NCBI RefSeq assembly: GCF_000236805.1
Contig: NZ_AGFX01000011.1
Coordinates: 62,001 to 126,000, forward strand
Length of the DNA stretch: 64,000 nucleotides
Reading direction: 5' to 3'
Source: Paenibacillus peoriae KCTC 3763
GTDB lineage: Bacteria > Bacillota > Bacilli > Paenibacillales > Paenibacillaceae
Part shown: positions 1-10,554 of the stretch, piece after piece
Position numbering within the stretch: position 1 is the stretch's first letter
How the letters are laid out: every line of letters starts with the position of its first letter
Translations under genes and position numbers: made by a program
Notes under the pieces: generated by a model
What the model was told of the DNA's origin: nothing
The model's database searches: none
Seen by the model: only the letters and a program-made list of their open reading frames with translations

Positions 1-789
<789 letters not shown>

Positions 790-854
790 ATTGTAGCGAC
801 TGATTTGCGAGTGGAGTAGGAACCCAGAAACGGATTTTAAAAAAAGATATAGCC

Positions 855-892
855 AGCGCGTGCCGATGTTCCATGGGTACGCGCTGTTTCAT
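855..892 (+). terminator. probable terminator after the GH1 gene
   Basis: Inverted repeat AGCGCGT (855-861) / ACGCGCT (879-885), with a further GCC/GG pairing inside, followed by a short GTTTCATTT tail. The U-run is poor, so this is a moderate call. Confidence 0.45.
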
Positions 893-954
893 TTCCCTGG
901 AATGAAAACAGTCTGGAGATCTGGTCAAATCGTTCATATTCAGCTATGATTATT

Positions 955-973
955 GATAATGATTCTCATTTAT
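955..973 (+). promoter_or_regulatory. candidate Fur box
   Basis: The 19-mer starting GATAATGATTCTCATT matches the classical Fur palindrome at about 14 of 19 positions. It lies just upstream of the AraC gene starting at 1012, implying iron repression of the regulator and perhaps of the following exporter. Confidence 0.6.
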
Positions 974-1011
974 AGGTTCAGGCTGAATGAATACATTTGA
1001 GGTGAATGCTT

Positions 1012-1974
1012 GTGAATTCAAGTTCATTATCATTAATATACCAGCGCTATTTGGAAAAAACTCCGTTTAAGCAACAGAATGAACATACCTATATGATTTT
1101 GCCGGAAGCGGGTCATGGGCATATTTACCGGGTTACAACATATAGCGGAATTGAAATTGTGTATTCACATATCCAATACTATGATCCATACCCGACCCAA
1201 TTTGCCTCCAGTGGACAAATGATTGAGCTTCAATTTGCGCTTTCCGGGAAACGTCATGTGAGTGTAGACGGTCTTGATTATACACTTCCGATAGGGCGGG
1301 GAGCCCTTATTTTTTTGCAGGATTTTAAAGCGTATTTTGAGCCTCCGGTTCATGAGCAATACACATCATTTGCACTCGGCATCCCTGTCTCATTGTTTAA
1401 TTATGCAGCCTCGCAGCTGATGGCTCGTCAGCAGGCAGCCATTGAATTTGATCAAATTCTCAAGGGAGCTGCATTTCATCATTTTGATTTTGAACTGGAT
1501 CACAGAAGCAAAGTGATGATTGAGCATTTGATAAAAGATCTGAAAAGTGTGCATAGATCCCCTTTATTAATGGAGGCAGCGGCATTAGAGATTTTAAACA
1601 GGTATATGATTCAATTATTTGATTTAACGCCCATGCCTGAAGGGTTGTCCAAAGAAGATGTCAGAAAGCTGCATCTGGCCCGGCAAATCCTTGAATCTAG
1701 CATGATTGATCCTCCCTCACTGATCACATTATCCAGAAAAGTTGGCCTTAACGACTTTAAATTAAAAAAAGGATTCAAAGCGTGCTTTGGAACTACTGTA
1801 TTTGAATATTTGCGCCAAATTCGTCTGGATTATGCGATGAAGCTGCTACGAAGCCAGGAAAGCAATGTGACAGAGGCTGCGATGGCTGTAGGATATAGTA
1901 ATGTGAGTGCATTTTCAGAGCAATTTTTCCGGGAATATGGAGTAAAGCCATCGGCAATAAAGAAAGTATTTTAA
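1012..1974 (+). CDS. AraC-family transcriptional regulator
   Basis: About 320 residues, with an N-terminal ligand-binding part and a C-terminal double HTH (about residues 220-318, including ILESSMIDPPSLITLSRKVG and AAMAVGYSNVSAFSEQFFRE). GTG at 1012 is preferred over the in-frame ATG at 1006 because the Shine-Dalgarno GAGGTG at 999-1004 sits directly against that ATG but 7 nt before the GTG. A Fur-box-like site precedes it and an MFS exporter follows about 105 nt downstream. This resembles iron-responsive AraC regulators that switch on siderophore export or uptake. The AraC class is certain; the iron role is inferred from the site and neighbour. Confidence 0.88.
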   Translation: MNSSSLSLIYQRYLEKTPFKQQNEHTYMILPEAGHGHIYRVTTYSGIEIVYSHIQYYDPYPTQFASSGQMIELQFALSGKRHVSVDGLDYTLPIGRGALIFLQDFKAYFEPPVHEQYTSFALGIPVSLFNYAASQLMARQQAAIEFDQILKGAAFHHFDFELDHRSKVMIEHLIKDLKSVHRSPLLMEAAALEILNRYMIQLFDLTPMPEGLSKEDVRKLHLARQILESSMIDPPSLITLSRKVGLNDFKLKKGFKACFGTTVFEYLRQIRLDYAMKLLRSQESNVTEAAMAVGYSNVSAFSEQFFREYGVKPSAIKKVF

Positions 1975-2085
1975 AATTAAAATCCGTTTAACCGCAGATT
2001 TATCCGTATATAGGCAGTAGGCTTGTGATATGCTCCGTATACTTCTGCATAAAGAGACATCTATATTGCAGAGGAGTGTATGAGG

Positions 2086-3270
2086 ATGAATAGAATCAAA
2101 GGGAGTATCTTTTTCAGTGTTTTTGTGGCTATGCTAGGGCTAATGCTCATTGCTCCGATTATGCCACCCCTTATTCGTGAATTGGGGTTGAGAGAAAGCC
2201 ATTCCGGATTAATAATATCGCTTGGGTCCATAACGATGGCCTTAATGGCTCCAGTATGGGGAAATCTGAGTGATGTAAAGGGACGCAAGCCTGTGATCCT
2301 GCTTGGTTTCATAGGGATGTGTGTAAGCTGCCTGCTGTTTACGCTCACTCTTTATGGTGGATTACATGGATGGATTAAAGGTGGGCTGCTCTTAGTTCTG
2401 CTGATTGTTACACGCGGTTTGATCGGAGGCTTTATCCCGGCGGTGCTGTCATCGTCTCAAGCCTATATGGGGGATGTAACAGAGGGAGAAGAGCGTGGGA
2501 GTGGTATGGCTATTATTAGTGCGGCTAATGGGCTTGGGCTGGTATTTGGCCCCGCTATTGCAGGTGCCTTTACTCTAATAGGACTGCTATGGCCCTTATA
2601 TTTTGGAATTGTCATTGCCGCTGTTGCATTTGTGGTGTCTCTACTGGCGATTCCGGCTGCCAAACCCGTTATTCAGCAAAAAACAGCCCGGATTAACCCT
2701 TTCCAGCCTAGCCTAAGAATATATTTGCTTGCAGGCTTGGTTACGATGATTAGCATTATGACTATTCAGGTTATAGGTGGTTTTTATTTTCAAGATCAAC
2801 TAGGTCTTACATCCGAAGAAACAGCAAGAGTAGTTTCTTTTGGGCTCATGTTCTCCGGGGCAGCGATGCTGATTGTGCAGATTATCCAGATGAAATGGCT
2901 TAAATGGCAGCCGAAGCCGATGATTTTGCTTGGTTCTCTGTTCCTGATTACTGGCATGGGATTATTTCTGATTTCAACCAGCTTGGCCGTTTACTATGCA
3001 GCGTTTTTTATGTTTGGTATAGGTACAGGCTTGCTGATGCCCGGATTTATGGCCGGTGCCTCTCTTTCGGTCAGTAAAGAACAGCAAGGGGGAGCCGCAG
3101 GTCTGGTAGCTGCAGTACAGGGAATTTCCGCGATCATTGCTCCTATTTTGACGACCACTCTGTATCGGGTAGACAAATATATTCCCTTTGTGCTTATAGC
3201 CGTTTTGGTAGCTGCTATGGCTATCATGATGTTGGGAGTGAGAAAAAGTGGAATGAGAAGATACTTATAG
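2086..3270 (+). CDS. MFS transporter, drug/siderophore efflux type
   Basis: About 395 residues with 12 predicted membrane segments. The loop 2-3 signature GNLSDVKGRKPVILLGF is characteristic of DHA1-type MFS exporters. Start chosen at the ATG at 2086 (MNRIKGS); GTG 2077 and ATG 2080 lie just upstream and the ribosome binding site GAGGAGTG at 2070-2077 could serve either ATG. It follows the Fur-box-associated AraC gene in the same direction and ends at a strong terminator. Siderophore export is plausible from context; a general multidrug pump is the alternative. Confidence 0.85.
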   Translation: MNRIKGSIFFSVFVAMLGLMLIAPIMPPLIRELGLRESHSGLIISLGSITMALMAPVWGNLSDVKGRKPVILLGFIGMCVSCLLFTLTLYGGLHGWIKGGLLLVLLIVTRGLIGGFIPAVLSSSQAYMGDVTEGEERGSGMAIISAANGLGLVFGPAIAGAFTLIGLLWPLYFGIVIAAVAFVVSLLAIPAAKPVIQQKTARINPFQPSLRIYLLAGLVTMISIMTIQVIGGFYFQDQLGLTSEETARVVSFGLMFSGAAMLIVQIIQMKWLKWQPKPMILLGSLFLITGMGLFLISTSLAVYYAAFFMFGIGTGLLMPGFMAGASLSVSKEQQGGAAGLVAAVQGISAIIAPILTTTLYRVDKYIPFVLIAVLVAAMAIMMLGVRKSGMRRYL

Positions 3271-3274
3271 ATAT

Positions 3275-3310
3275 AAAGGCCCTTTGTCCTGTTGGATGAA
3301 AGGCCTTTTT
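3275..3310 (+). terminator. rho-independent terminator after the MFS gene
   Basis: Stem AAAGGCC (3275-3281) / GGCCTTT (3302-3308) with further internal pairing, running into a T-rich tail, 5 nt after the MFS stop. The 258-nt space from here to the peptide permease at 3569 holds no gene that I can see. Confidence 0.8.
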
Positions 3311-3568
3311 GCATTTTATATACATTAATATGAAAATGCGATACTGCTTTACTGTAATGTTGTCATGTTTTTGATTTTTTTCATTAATACATAACATTTA
3401 AATAACATAGTAAGTTGCTTTAGTGCGCGAAAGACAAAATTCGTCACTATTTTTAGCTGTTCAGGACGTGGAACCTAGCGCTCTTCCCTAGTACAATTAT
3501 TCAAAATAACAACAAGTGAAAAGAAACATGACAGGAAGAAAGGGATTAAGAACAAAGGGGGACAGGCT

Positions 3569-4579
3569 GTGGCCGTTTACACACTACGCAGATTGATTCA
3601 AATGATTCCGGCACTGCTTGGTATTGTCGTCATCACATTCATGATCTCGAGAGTGCTTCCGGGTGATCCTGCCGTGATGCTTGCGGGGGAACAGGCTACA
3701 CCTGAGACGATTGAAAATATTCGCACCAGCATGGGGCTGGATCAGCCCAAGTACATCCAATTCTTTCATTATGTAGTCGGATTGCTCCATGGCGATCTGG
3801 GTCAGGCTTATCACACTGGGCAATCGGTGGCAAGTGACTTTGCTACCCGGTTTCCGGCAACCATCGAGTTGGCATTGGCAAGTTTGATCATTGCAATCCT
3901 GGTGGCAATCCCGATCGGCATCCTGGCGGCAACTCGCAAAGAATCGATAGTTGACCACATTTCACGTGTGTTTTCCTTAATCGGTGCATGTATGCCTATC
4001 TTCTGGATCGGACTGTTGTTCATTTATATTTTTTATGCCAAATGGGGGATAGCTCCTGCGCCAATGGGCCGGATTAGTGGAGACATCAATCCTCCCACGC
4101 ACATTACGGGGTTTTATGTGCTCGATAGCTTGATGACGGGTGATTTTGTAGCTTTAAAAAGCAGCTTGTCTCATTTGCTCCTGCCCGCAATCTGCCTCAG
4201 CACAGGCACCATGGCGATTGTGGCACGGATGATGCGTTCCAGCATGCTGGAAGTTATCGGTCAGGATTTTGTCCGTACAGCCAGAGCCAAAGGTTTACGT
4301 GAAGGGATTGTCATTTACAAGCACGCACTCATTAACGCTTTTATTCCAACGCTTACTGTACTTGGTTTGCAGGTCGGGTACCTGATTGGTGGAGCGGTTA
4401 TTACCGAAACAATCTTTACCTGGCCAGGGGTAGGCAGCTATGTGACGGATTCCATTTTAGCGGCTGACTACGCACCGATTCAAGCCTTTACCCTGGTAAG
4501 TGCACTGATTTACAGCTTTATCAACCTCGGAGTTGATCTGATTTACGGATTAATTGACCCACGTATCCGGTACGAGTGA
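3569..4579 (+). CDS. peptide ABC transporter permease, DppB/OppB type
   Basis: 336 residues, first permease of a binding-protein-dependent peptide importer. It has the N-terminal membrane anchor typical of DppB (YTLRRLIQMIPALLGIVVI) and the EAA loop that contacts the ATPase (ARAKGLREGIVIYKHALINA). The GTG start at 3569 is preceded by AAAGGGGGAC. It is the first gene of an operon continuing with the second permease, binding protein, M20 peptidase, DUF1177 protein and two ATPases. The substrate is probably a di- or oligopeptide, from context. Confidence 0.92.
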   Translation: MAVYTLRRLIQMIPALLGIVVITFMISRVLPGDPAVMLAGEQATPETIENIRTSMGLDQPKYIQFFHYVVGLLHGDLGQAYHTGQSVASDFATRFPATIELALASLIIAILVAIPIGILAATRKESIVDHISRVFSLIGACMPIFWIGLLFIYIFYAKWGIAPAPMGRISGDINPPTHITGFYVLDSLMTGDFVALKSSLSHLLLPAICLSTGTMAIVARMMRSSMLEVIGQDFVRTARAKGLREGIVIYKHALINAFIPTLTVLGLQVGYLIGGAVITETIFTWPGVGSYVTDSILAADYAPIQAFTLVSALIYSFINLGVDLIYGLIDPRIRYE

Positions 4580-4613
4580 TAGCACGAAGCACAAAAGTAG
4601 GGGAGGTACTCGG

Positions 4614-5522
4614 ATGAGCACTGCAAGTGATTTGGCGGCAAAGGAGGCTGTGCCTCAGCCCAACACAGCCGCTATACCGAAAAGAAAGACCTTTTGGCGT
4701 TTATTGTTTGGCAACAAGCTCGCTTTAATCGGCTTCATCTTTATTGTTGGATGGACGCTCGTCGCCATCCTCTCATCATGGATCGTTCCACATGATCCTT
4801 ATGTAACCGACCCGGCGAATAAGCTATTGCCGCCAAGTGCGGAGCATTGGTTTGGAACTGATAATTACGGACGTGACATTCTCAGCCGTGTGATTTACGG
4901 GGCGAGAATCAGTATTTGGACAGGAATGATCGCCGTGTCGATCTCGTTCATCATCGGCGTACCGCTTGGAGCAGTCGCCGGGTTCTATGGCGGTAGAATG
5001 GGCAGTCTCATTATGCGCTGTATGGATATTCTGCTTGCGTTCCCATCGCTGGTGCTCGCCATGGCGATTGCCGCAGCTATGGGACCAGGTCTGATGAGTG
5101 CACTCATCGCCGTGGGTATTGTGGGTATCCCCGAATTCGCCAGACTGATTCACGGACAAACTATCTCTCTTCGGGAAAAGGAGTTTGTGGAGGCCAGCCG
5201 GGCGATCGGTGTTACGAACGGAACAATCTTGTTTCGCCACATTCTGCCGAATGCACTTGCTCCGTTGCTTGTGAATGCCACCCTTGGGATGGGCTTCGCC
5301 ATTCTGACCTCTGCCAGTCTTAGCTTTCTGGGACTTGGTGTCAAGCCCCCGATTGCTGAGTGGGGAGCGATGATTTCAGAAGGGCGGGCGTATATCATTT
5401 CCGGTGAGTGGTGGATTGTGACCTTCCCAGGTCTTGGAATCGCGACAGCTATTTTGGGCTTCAATTTGCTTGGAGACGGTTTGCGGGATGTACTTGATCC
5501 TAGACTGCGCTCTAGCAAATAA
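4614..5522 (+). CDS. peptide ABC transporter permease, DppC/OppC type
   Basis: 302 residues counting from ATG 4614, which has GGGGAGGT 7 nt upstream; an in-frame ATG at 4554 would overlap the previous gene and lacks a ribosome site. The DppC hallmark PHDPYVTDPANKLLPPSAEHWFGTDNYGRD region is present, followed by five membrane segments and the EAA loop EASRAIGVTNGTILFRHILP. It pairs with the gene at 3569 to form the membrane channel. Confidence 0.92.
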   Translation: MSTASDLAAKEAVPQPNTAAIPKRKTFWRLLFGNKLALIGFIFIVGWTLVAILSSWIVPHDPYVTDPANKLLPPSAEHWFGTDNYGRDILSRVIYGARISIWTGMIAVSISFIIGVPLGAVAGFYGGRMGSLIMRCMDILLAFPSLVLAMAIAAAMGPGLMSALIAVGIVGIPEFARLIHGQTISLREKEFVEASRAIGVTNGTILFRHILPNALAPLLVNATLGMGFAILTSASLSFLGLGVKPPIAEWGAMISEGRAYIISGEWWIVTFPGLGIATAILGFNLLGDGLRDVLDPRLRSSK

Positions 5523-5555
5523 AATAATAGATCATCAAAGGGGAGAACGTAAGCT

Positions 5556-7148
5556 ATGTTGAAAAAAAGTCTTTCTCTAATTGTCGTCTTGTCTACGTTG
5601 CTTTGGACGGCAGGCTGCGCAAGCAATGCCAATAGCCCGTCCGCTTCATCCGGCGATAAAGGCGCAGAAGCTACAGCCCCGCCCAAGGCGATTACGCTTG
5701 CCTACTCGGAGGGAGGGTCGACCATGGACCCTGCTGAAGCAAGTGATCTTACATCCGATACACTTGTGCTTGCACTCTATGACCAGCTTGTGACCTACGG
5801 CAAAAAGTCTACGGACAGCGGTGAAGTCGCAGATACGGAGACAATCAAGCCGATGCTGGCTGAGAAATGGGACGTTTCCGCTGATAACATGACCTATACA
5901 ATGCATCTGCGTAAAGACGTTAAATTCCATAGCGGCAATCCGATGACCGCCAACTCGGTGTTGTATTCCTTTGAGCGGCTCAAAAATTCCGATTCCGGCA
6001 GCTTTCTTTACGGCATGAGCTCTATCAAAACCGCTACAGCGCCGGATGAGCACACCGTTGTCATTACCTTGTCCCAGCCTAATCATATGTTCCTGCAAAT
6101 TCTGTCCCTGTACAACTTCTCAATCGTGGATGACGTGCTTGTCAAAGAAAAGGGCGATGGCGACTTTTTGAAAACAAATGCAGCAGGCTCTGGCCCGTTC
6201 AAGCTTGAAAAATGGGACCCGGCGACAGAAGCTGTCTTTAATGCCAATACCAGCTACTGGCAAGGTGCGCCAAGTCTGAGCAAAGTAACGATGAAGTTTA
6301 CCAAGGAAGCCTCCAACCGTGTGCTCCTGCTGGATAAAGGCGATGTCGACATGGCAATTGAGATTCCTGCCAAGGACGTTGCGAAGCTGGAAAGCAACAC
6401 CGAGCTGAAGGTTCAATCCAACGCAAGCAACCGGATTTTGTATTTTGCCATGAATAACAAAATAAAGCCTTTTAATAATCCAAAAGTGCGTCAAGCGATC
6501 TCTTATGCTATTCCCTATGACCAATTAATCGACGATGTCATGTATGGTCAAGCGAAGCAAATGAAGAGTTCCGTAGCGAGCAACACGCCGGGCTACACCG
6601 ATGCGGGCTACAGCTATAAGCATGATCTGAACAAAGCAAAACAGTTGCTTGCTGAAGCAGGCTACCCGAATGGTTTTAGCTTTGATTTGACCCTGGGCTC
6701 CGGCTTCCAGGACTGGGCGGATGACGCCGTGTTGATTCAAGCTGAACTTGCCAAAATCGGTGTAAAGATGAACGTTGTCAACGTTGCCCGTGCCCAGTTC
6801 CTTGAACAACAAAGAGAAGGCAATCTGACAACATACATCTCCAAATGGACTTCTTTCGTCAATGACCCGGGTTACCATCTTGGATTCCTGATGTACAGCA
6901 GCGGTTCCTCGAACTATATGCATTATGCCAATCCGGAAGTGGACAAGCTGTGGGAGCAAGCAGGCAAAGAGCAGGATGCAAATAAACGAAAAGAGCTGTA
7001 TGGCAAAGCGCAAGAACTTATCAATCAAGATTCCCCTTGGGCGTACCTGTATGAATACAATCGGGTCGTCGGCATGAGCAAAAACATTACGGGATATGTG
7101 TACTACCCGGATGAAGTCATTCGATTCTATTCATTGAAAAAAGAGTAG
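5556..7148 (+). CDS. peptide-binding lipoprotein, SBP_bac_5 family
   Basis: 530 residues with a lipoprotein signal peptide (LLWTAGC, lipidated Cys21) and the family 5 extracellular solute-binding fold. Visible family features are SEGGSTMDPAEASD near the mature N-terminus and YTMHLRKDVKFHSGNPMTA around residue 125. It captures the peptide outside the membrane for the permeases encoded just upstream (33 nt gap, ribosome site AAGGGGAGAAC). The exact ligand is unknown. Confidence 0.92.
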   Translation: MLKKSLSLIVVLSTLLWTAGCASNANSPSASSGDKGAEATAPPKAITLAYSEGGSTMDPAEASDLTSDTLVLALYDQLVTYGKKSTDSGEVADTETIKPMLAEKWDVSADNMTYTMHLRKDVKFHSGNPMTANSVLYSFERLKNSDSGSFLYGMSSIKTATAPDEHTVVITLSQPNHMFLQILSLYNFSIVDDVLVKEKGDGDFLKTNAAGSGPFKLEKWDPATEAVFNANTSYWQGAPSLSKVTMKFTKEASNRVLLLDKGDVDMAIEIPAKDVAKLESNTELKVQSNASNRILYFAMNNKIKPFNNPKVRQAISYAIPYDQLIDDVMYGQAKQMKSSVASNTPGYTDAGYSYKHDLNKAKQLLAEAGYPNGFSFDLTLGSGFQDWADDAVLIQAELAKIGVKMNVVNVARAQFLEQQREGNLTTYISKWTSFVNDPGYHLGFLMYSSGSSNYMHYANPEVDKLWEQAGKEQDANKRKELYGKAQELINQDSPWAYLYEYNRVVGMSKNITGYVYYPDEVIRFYSLKKE

Positions 7149-7168
7149 GTTGTTTATCTTACCTGGAT

Positions 7169-7200
7169 GCCTTCGGTTGATTACAGCCGAAGGCTATCAT
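7169..7200 (+). terminator. hairpin after the binding-protein gene
   Basis: Perfect 8-bp stem GCCTTCGG (7169-7176) / CCGAAGGC (7187-7194) followed by TATCATTTT. It lies inside an operon, so it may act as a partial terminator or mRNA-stabilising hairpin that raises binding-protein output over downstream genes. Confidence 0.5.
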
Positions 7201-7283
7201 TTTACATCTGAAGCAGACTGTTATTCCGGGATGGAAGATGCAACTGACTACATGAAATGAAAAAATGAAGGAGATGGAATAAA

Positions 7284-8555
7284 ATGACAGACTGGAAAAC
7301 GCTAGTTCTTGATGAAATAGATAAACGGCAGGATGAGCTGCTTGAGCTTTGCTCGCGGTTGATTCAGTTTCCTTCGGAAAATCCTCCAGGTGATTCACGT
7401 GAAATCAGCCAGTTTATTATGGATTACCTTAAAGAAGCAGGCATTGATACAACTGTACACGAATCCGGGCCGAATATGTGGAATCTCATTTCCGATTATG
7501 GCGCTGCAACAACGGATGGAAAAAAGCTGATTTTCTGTGGGCATACCGACGTTGTACCAGCAGGGGATCTGACTCGCTGGGATTTTGATCCGTTCTGTGG
7601 CGAAATTCGTGACGGCTATCTGCTTGGCCGCGGCGCTTCGGATATGAAAGCCGGACTGGCTGGATTGATATTTACCGTTGCGCTGTTTTCCAAGCTTGGC
7701 GTACCGCTCGAAGGCGCATTGTCGCTGCTGGTAGTTCCAGACGAAGAGACGGGGGGACATCTTGGCGTGCCTTGGGTGCTGGAAAGAAAACTGATCGAAG
7801 GAACGGCTGCTGTGATCGCAGAGCCCTCGGGCCCGCAAAACCCGACCATCGGCCAAAAAGGAAGCTGCTGGTTTGAATTTACCGTTGAAGGCACGCCAGG
7901 CCACGGCAGTCTGCAGCCGATTGCAGGTGAAAGTGCTATTTTGAAGGCGGCAAGAGGAATTGAAGCGCTGCAACAACTGTGGGACATCAAGCCGGACATT
8001 CCAGAGGAAGTCAAAGAGATCATTGAAATTTCCAAACGTTATGCAAGCGAACGGGAAAACCCGAGCTATGGACAAGCGTTTGATCATGTAACAGTGAACA
8101 TTGGTACGATCCAGGGGGGCACCAAAGTCAATGTGGTTGCCGACCGTTGCACAGTACAAGTGGACTCCCGTGTTCCATTTGGCGTAGATCACCGGGATGT
8201 ACTGGCAAAAGCGAAGGAATTGCTTGCAAGTGTAGGCATTGATGCTGAACCCAAACAGTTCGGATTTTATGGCAATGCCAACTGGACCCCGCCGACCGAA
8301 CCGATTGTGCATGAGCTCGTGGAATCTATCGCTGAGGTCAGCGGCAAAGAGGCCTATGGCGTACTGCAATGGGCAACCAGCGATGCACGTGCGTTCCGCA
8401 AATATAACATCCCGGTATTGCAATACGGGCCTGCCGAGCTGCGGACCATTCATAACTTTAATGAAAAGGCTCCGGTATGGCAGATCATTCAATCTGCGAA
8501 AGTATACGCTTTGACGGCGCTTAAATATTTGAAAACAACACCAAAAGAAGCATAA
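7284..8555 (+). CDS. M20-family metallopeptidase (ArgE/DapE type)
   Basis: 423 residues with complete di-zinc M20 ligands: GHTDVVPAGD, RGASDMKAG, PDEETGG with the catalytic and metal-binding Glu pair, IAEPSG, and the C-terminal ELRTIHNFNE histidine. It probably removes an acyl or amino-acid group from the imported peptide-like substrate in the cytoplasm. It sits between the transporter binding protein and ATPase genes, 13 nt before the DUF1177 gene, supporting a joint import-and-cleavage pathway. The specific substrate cannot be deduced. Confidence 0.9.
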   Translation: MTDWKTLVLDEIDKRQDELLELCSRLIQFPSENPPGDSREISQFIMDYLKEAGIDTTVHESGPNMWNLISDYGAATTDGKKLIFCGHTDVVPAGDLTRWDFDPFCGEIRDGYLLGRGASDMKAGLAGLIFTVALFSKLGVPLEGALSLLVVPDEETGGHLGVPWVLERKLIEGTAAVIAEPSGPQNPTIGQKGSCWFEFTVEGTPGHGSLQPIAGESAILKAARGIEALQQLWDIKPDIPEEVKEIIEISKRYASERENPSYGQAFDHVTVNIGTIQGGTKVNVVADRCTVQVDSRVPFGVDHRDVLAKAKELLASVGIDAEPKQFGFYGNANWTPPTEPIVHELVESIAEVSGKEAYGVLQWATSDARAFRKYNIPVLQYGPAELRTIHNFNEKAPVWQIIQSAKVYALTALKYLKTTPKEA

Positions 8556-8568
8556 GGGGATCTGCCGC

Positions 8569-9504
8569 ATGATGAAACAAGTATATGAAGTGTATGAACT
8601 TTTGGACAGCCCTTCGGCCAGCGGGGCAGAAGTCAAAGCTTACCTGGAACAGCTGGGCCAAGCGGAGATTACGGTGTCCACCGTAGAAGGTGATAAGGGC
8701 TCTACGGATTTTATTAAAATCGTCATTGCCGGGAAAAACGGTCGCATTCAGGGAGGAGATTCTCCAACGCTGGGCGTAGTTGGCCGCCTTGGCGGGCTTG
8801 GAGCCAGACCGGAAATGATCGGATTTGTATCCGATGGTGATGGAGCGGCAGCGGCCATTGCGGCGGCAGCCAAGCTTTTGTCTATGCAGTCTAAAGGTGA
8901 TGTGCTTGACGGAGACGTGATCATCTGTACACATATTTGCCCGGATGCACCCACTCAGCCCCATGATCCGGTGCCATTTATGGATTCACCCGTAGATATT
9001 TTGACGATGAACCAATATGAAGTGACTCCCGAAATGGAAGCGATCCTGTCGATAGATACGACCAAAGGGAACCGTGTTATCAACCATAAAGGGATTGCCA
9101 TTTCCCCAACGGTACGTGAAGGCTATGTGCTGCGGATCAGTGAAGACCTTGTCGATATTGCCCAGAACGTAACCGGTGAGCCGTGTGTTACTTTTGCTGT
9201 AACGACGCAGGATATCACGCCTTATGGCAACGATCTGTACCACATCAACAGCATTTTGCAGCCAGCGGTAGCAACATCTGCTCCGGTGGTTGGTGTAGCC
9301 ATTACGGCCGCTGCTCCCGTACCAGGCAGTGCGACGGGTGCCAGCCACGAAGGTGATATTGCGCTGGCGGCCAAGTTTGCTGTCGAAACAGCCAAGGCCT
9401 ATGGCCGTGGACAATGCTCTTTTCATTCGGAAAAAGAGTATCAGCATATTACAAAATTGTATGGCAGCATGAAGCATCTGCAAACGATGGGCAAGTCCGA
9501 ATAA
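8569..9504 (+). CDS. DUF1177-like protein in the peptide import operon
   Basis: 311 residues, mostly alpha/beta, without signal peptide. Glycine- and alanine-rich segments such as GVVGRLGGLGARPEMIGFVSD and VAITAAAPVPGSATGASHEG suggest a nucleotide- or ligand-binding core. I recognise it as resembling DUF1177, a family often next to peptide ABC transporters and M20 peptidases; this recall is the only basis for the name. It may help process the imported peptide. Confidence 0.7.
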   Translation: MMKQVYEVYELLDSPSASGAEVKAYLEQLGQAEITVSTVEGDKGSTDFIKIVIAGKNGRIQGGDSPTLGVVGRLGGLGARPEMIGFVSDGDGAAAAIAAAAKLLSMQSKGDVLDGDVIICTHICPDAPTQPHDPVPFMDSPVDILTMNQYEVTPEMEAILSIDTTKGNRVINHKGIAISPTVREGYVLRISEDLVDIAQNVTGEPCVTFAVTTQDITPYGNDLYHINSILQPAVATSAPVVGVAITAAAPVPGSATGASHEGDIALAAKFAVETAKAYGRGQCSFHSEKEYQHITKLYGSMKHLQTMGKSE

Positions 9505-9564
9505 GCTTGTTCTCTTGGATAAATAACGTGAAGGTGCATGATGGCCAAGGAGGAGGAAGAGGGC

Positions 9565-10554
9565 ATGGCACAACTGCTTGAAGTAACCAATCTCCGGACG
9601 GAGTTCAAGACTGCGGCTGGAATCATCCGGGCTGTGGACGGCGTCGATCTGTCGGTTGGCCAAGGGGAAACACTCGGAATCGTTGGGGAATCCGGGTGTG
9701 GCAAGAGTATTACCTCCCTTTCCATTATGCAGCTCCTCCCCAAAGGACTTGGGAAAGTAGCCGCTGGTGAAGTACGGTTTAACGGTGAGAACATGCTGGA
9801 ATTTTCAGAGCGAAAAATGCGTTCAATCCGTGGCAACGAGATGGCCATGATTTTTCAGGAGCCCATGACTTCGCTGAATCCCGTGTTCAAAATCGGCAAG
9901 CAGATTGCGGAGTCTGCCAGATACCATCACGGTGTAAGTAAACAGAAGGCGAAAGCCATGGCCGTGGAAATGCTGACGAAGGTTGGCATCCCGCGTCCAG
10001 AGAAGGTAGCCGTTTCTTATCCGCATGAACTCTCGGGCGGTATGCGCCAACGGGTTATGATCGCAATGGCGATGATTTGCAATCCGAAGCTGCTGATCGC
10101 AGATGAGCCGACAACAGCACTTGATGTAACCATCCAGGCGCAAATTCTTGATTTGATGCGTGAGCTGCAGAGGTCCGAAGGAACTTCTATTCTGATGATT
10201 ACCCACGATCTTGGTGTTGTTGCGGAGATGTGTGATCGGGTCGTAATTATGTACGCTGGACAAGTAGTGGAAGAAACGGATGTCAAAACGCTTTTTAAAG
10301 ATCCCAAGCATCCATATACACAGAGTCTGTTAGCCTCATTGCCACAATTGAACAGTGATCAGGAGCGCCTCGCCTCTATTCCGGGCCAGGTTCCTAACCC
10401 GCTCGATATGCCCAAAGGCTGCCGTTTTGCACCACGCTGTCAGTTTGCCAAGGAAATTTGCCTTGCAGAGGCCCCGGAGCTTGTGGAAGTGGAACCCGGG
10501 CACAAAAGCCGCTGCTTGTTACAGCAGGAGGGATATCATGAGTACACTGCTTGA
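9565..10554 (+). CDS. peptide ABC transporter ATPase, DppD/OppD type
   Basis: 329 residues from ATG 9565, chosen over the in-frame ATG at 9538 because AGGAGGAAGAGGG lies immediately upstream. It contains Walker A GESGCGKS, signature LSGGM, Walker [13 protein letters not shown] and the C-terminal oligopeptide-transporter cysteine extension [15 protein letters not shown]. It powers the importer together with the next ATPase, whose start overlaps this gene by 17 nt. Confidence 0.93.
   Translation: MAQLLEVTNLRTEFKTAAGIIRAVDGVDLSVGQGETLGIVGESGCGKSITSLSIMQLLPKGLGKVAAGEVRFNGENMLEFSERKMRSIRGNEMAMIFQEPMTSLNPVFKIGKQIAESARYHHGVSKQKAKAMAVEMLTKVGIPRPEKVAVSYPHELSGGMRQRVMIAMAMICNPKLLIADEPTTALDVTIQAQILDLMRELQRSEGTSILMITHDLGVVAEMCDRVVIMYAGQVVEETDVKTLFKDPKHPYTQSLLASLPQLNSDQERLASIPGQVPNPLDMPKGCRFAPRCQFAKEICLAEAPELVEVEPGHKSRCLLQQEGYHEYTA

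Noticed and set aside
4554-4613. Longer N-terminus for the DppC-like permease
   Set aside because: Would overlap the end of the preceding permease and lacks a ribosome site; ATG 4614 has a strong one.
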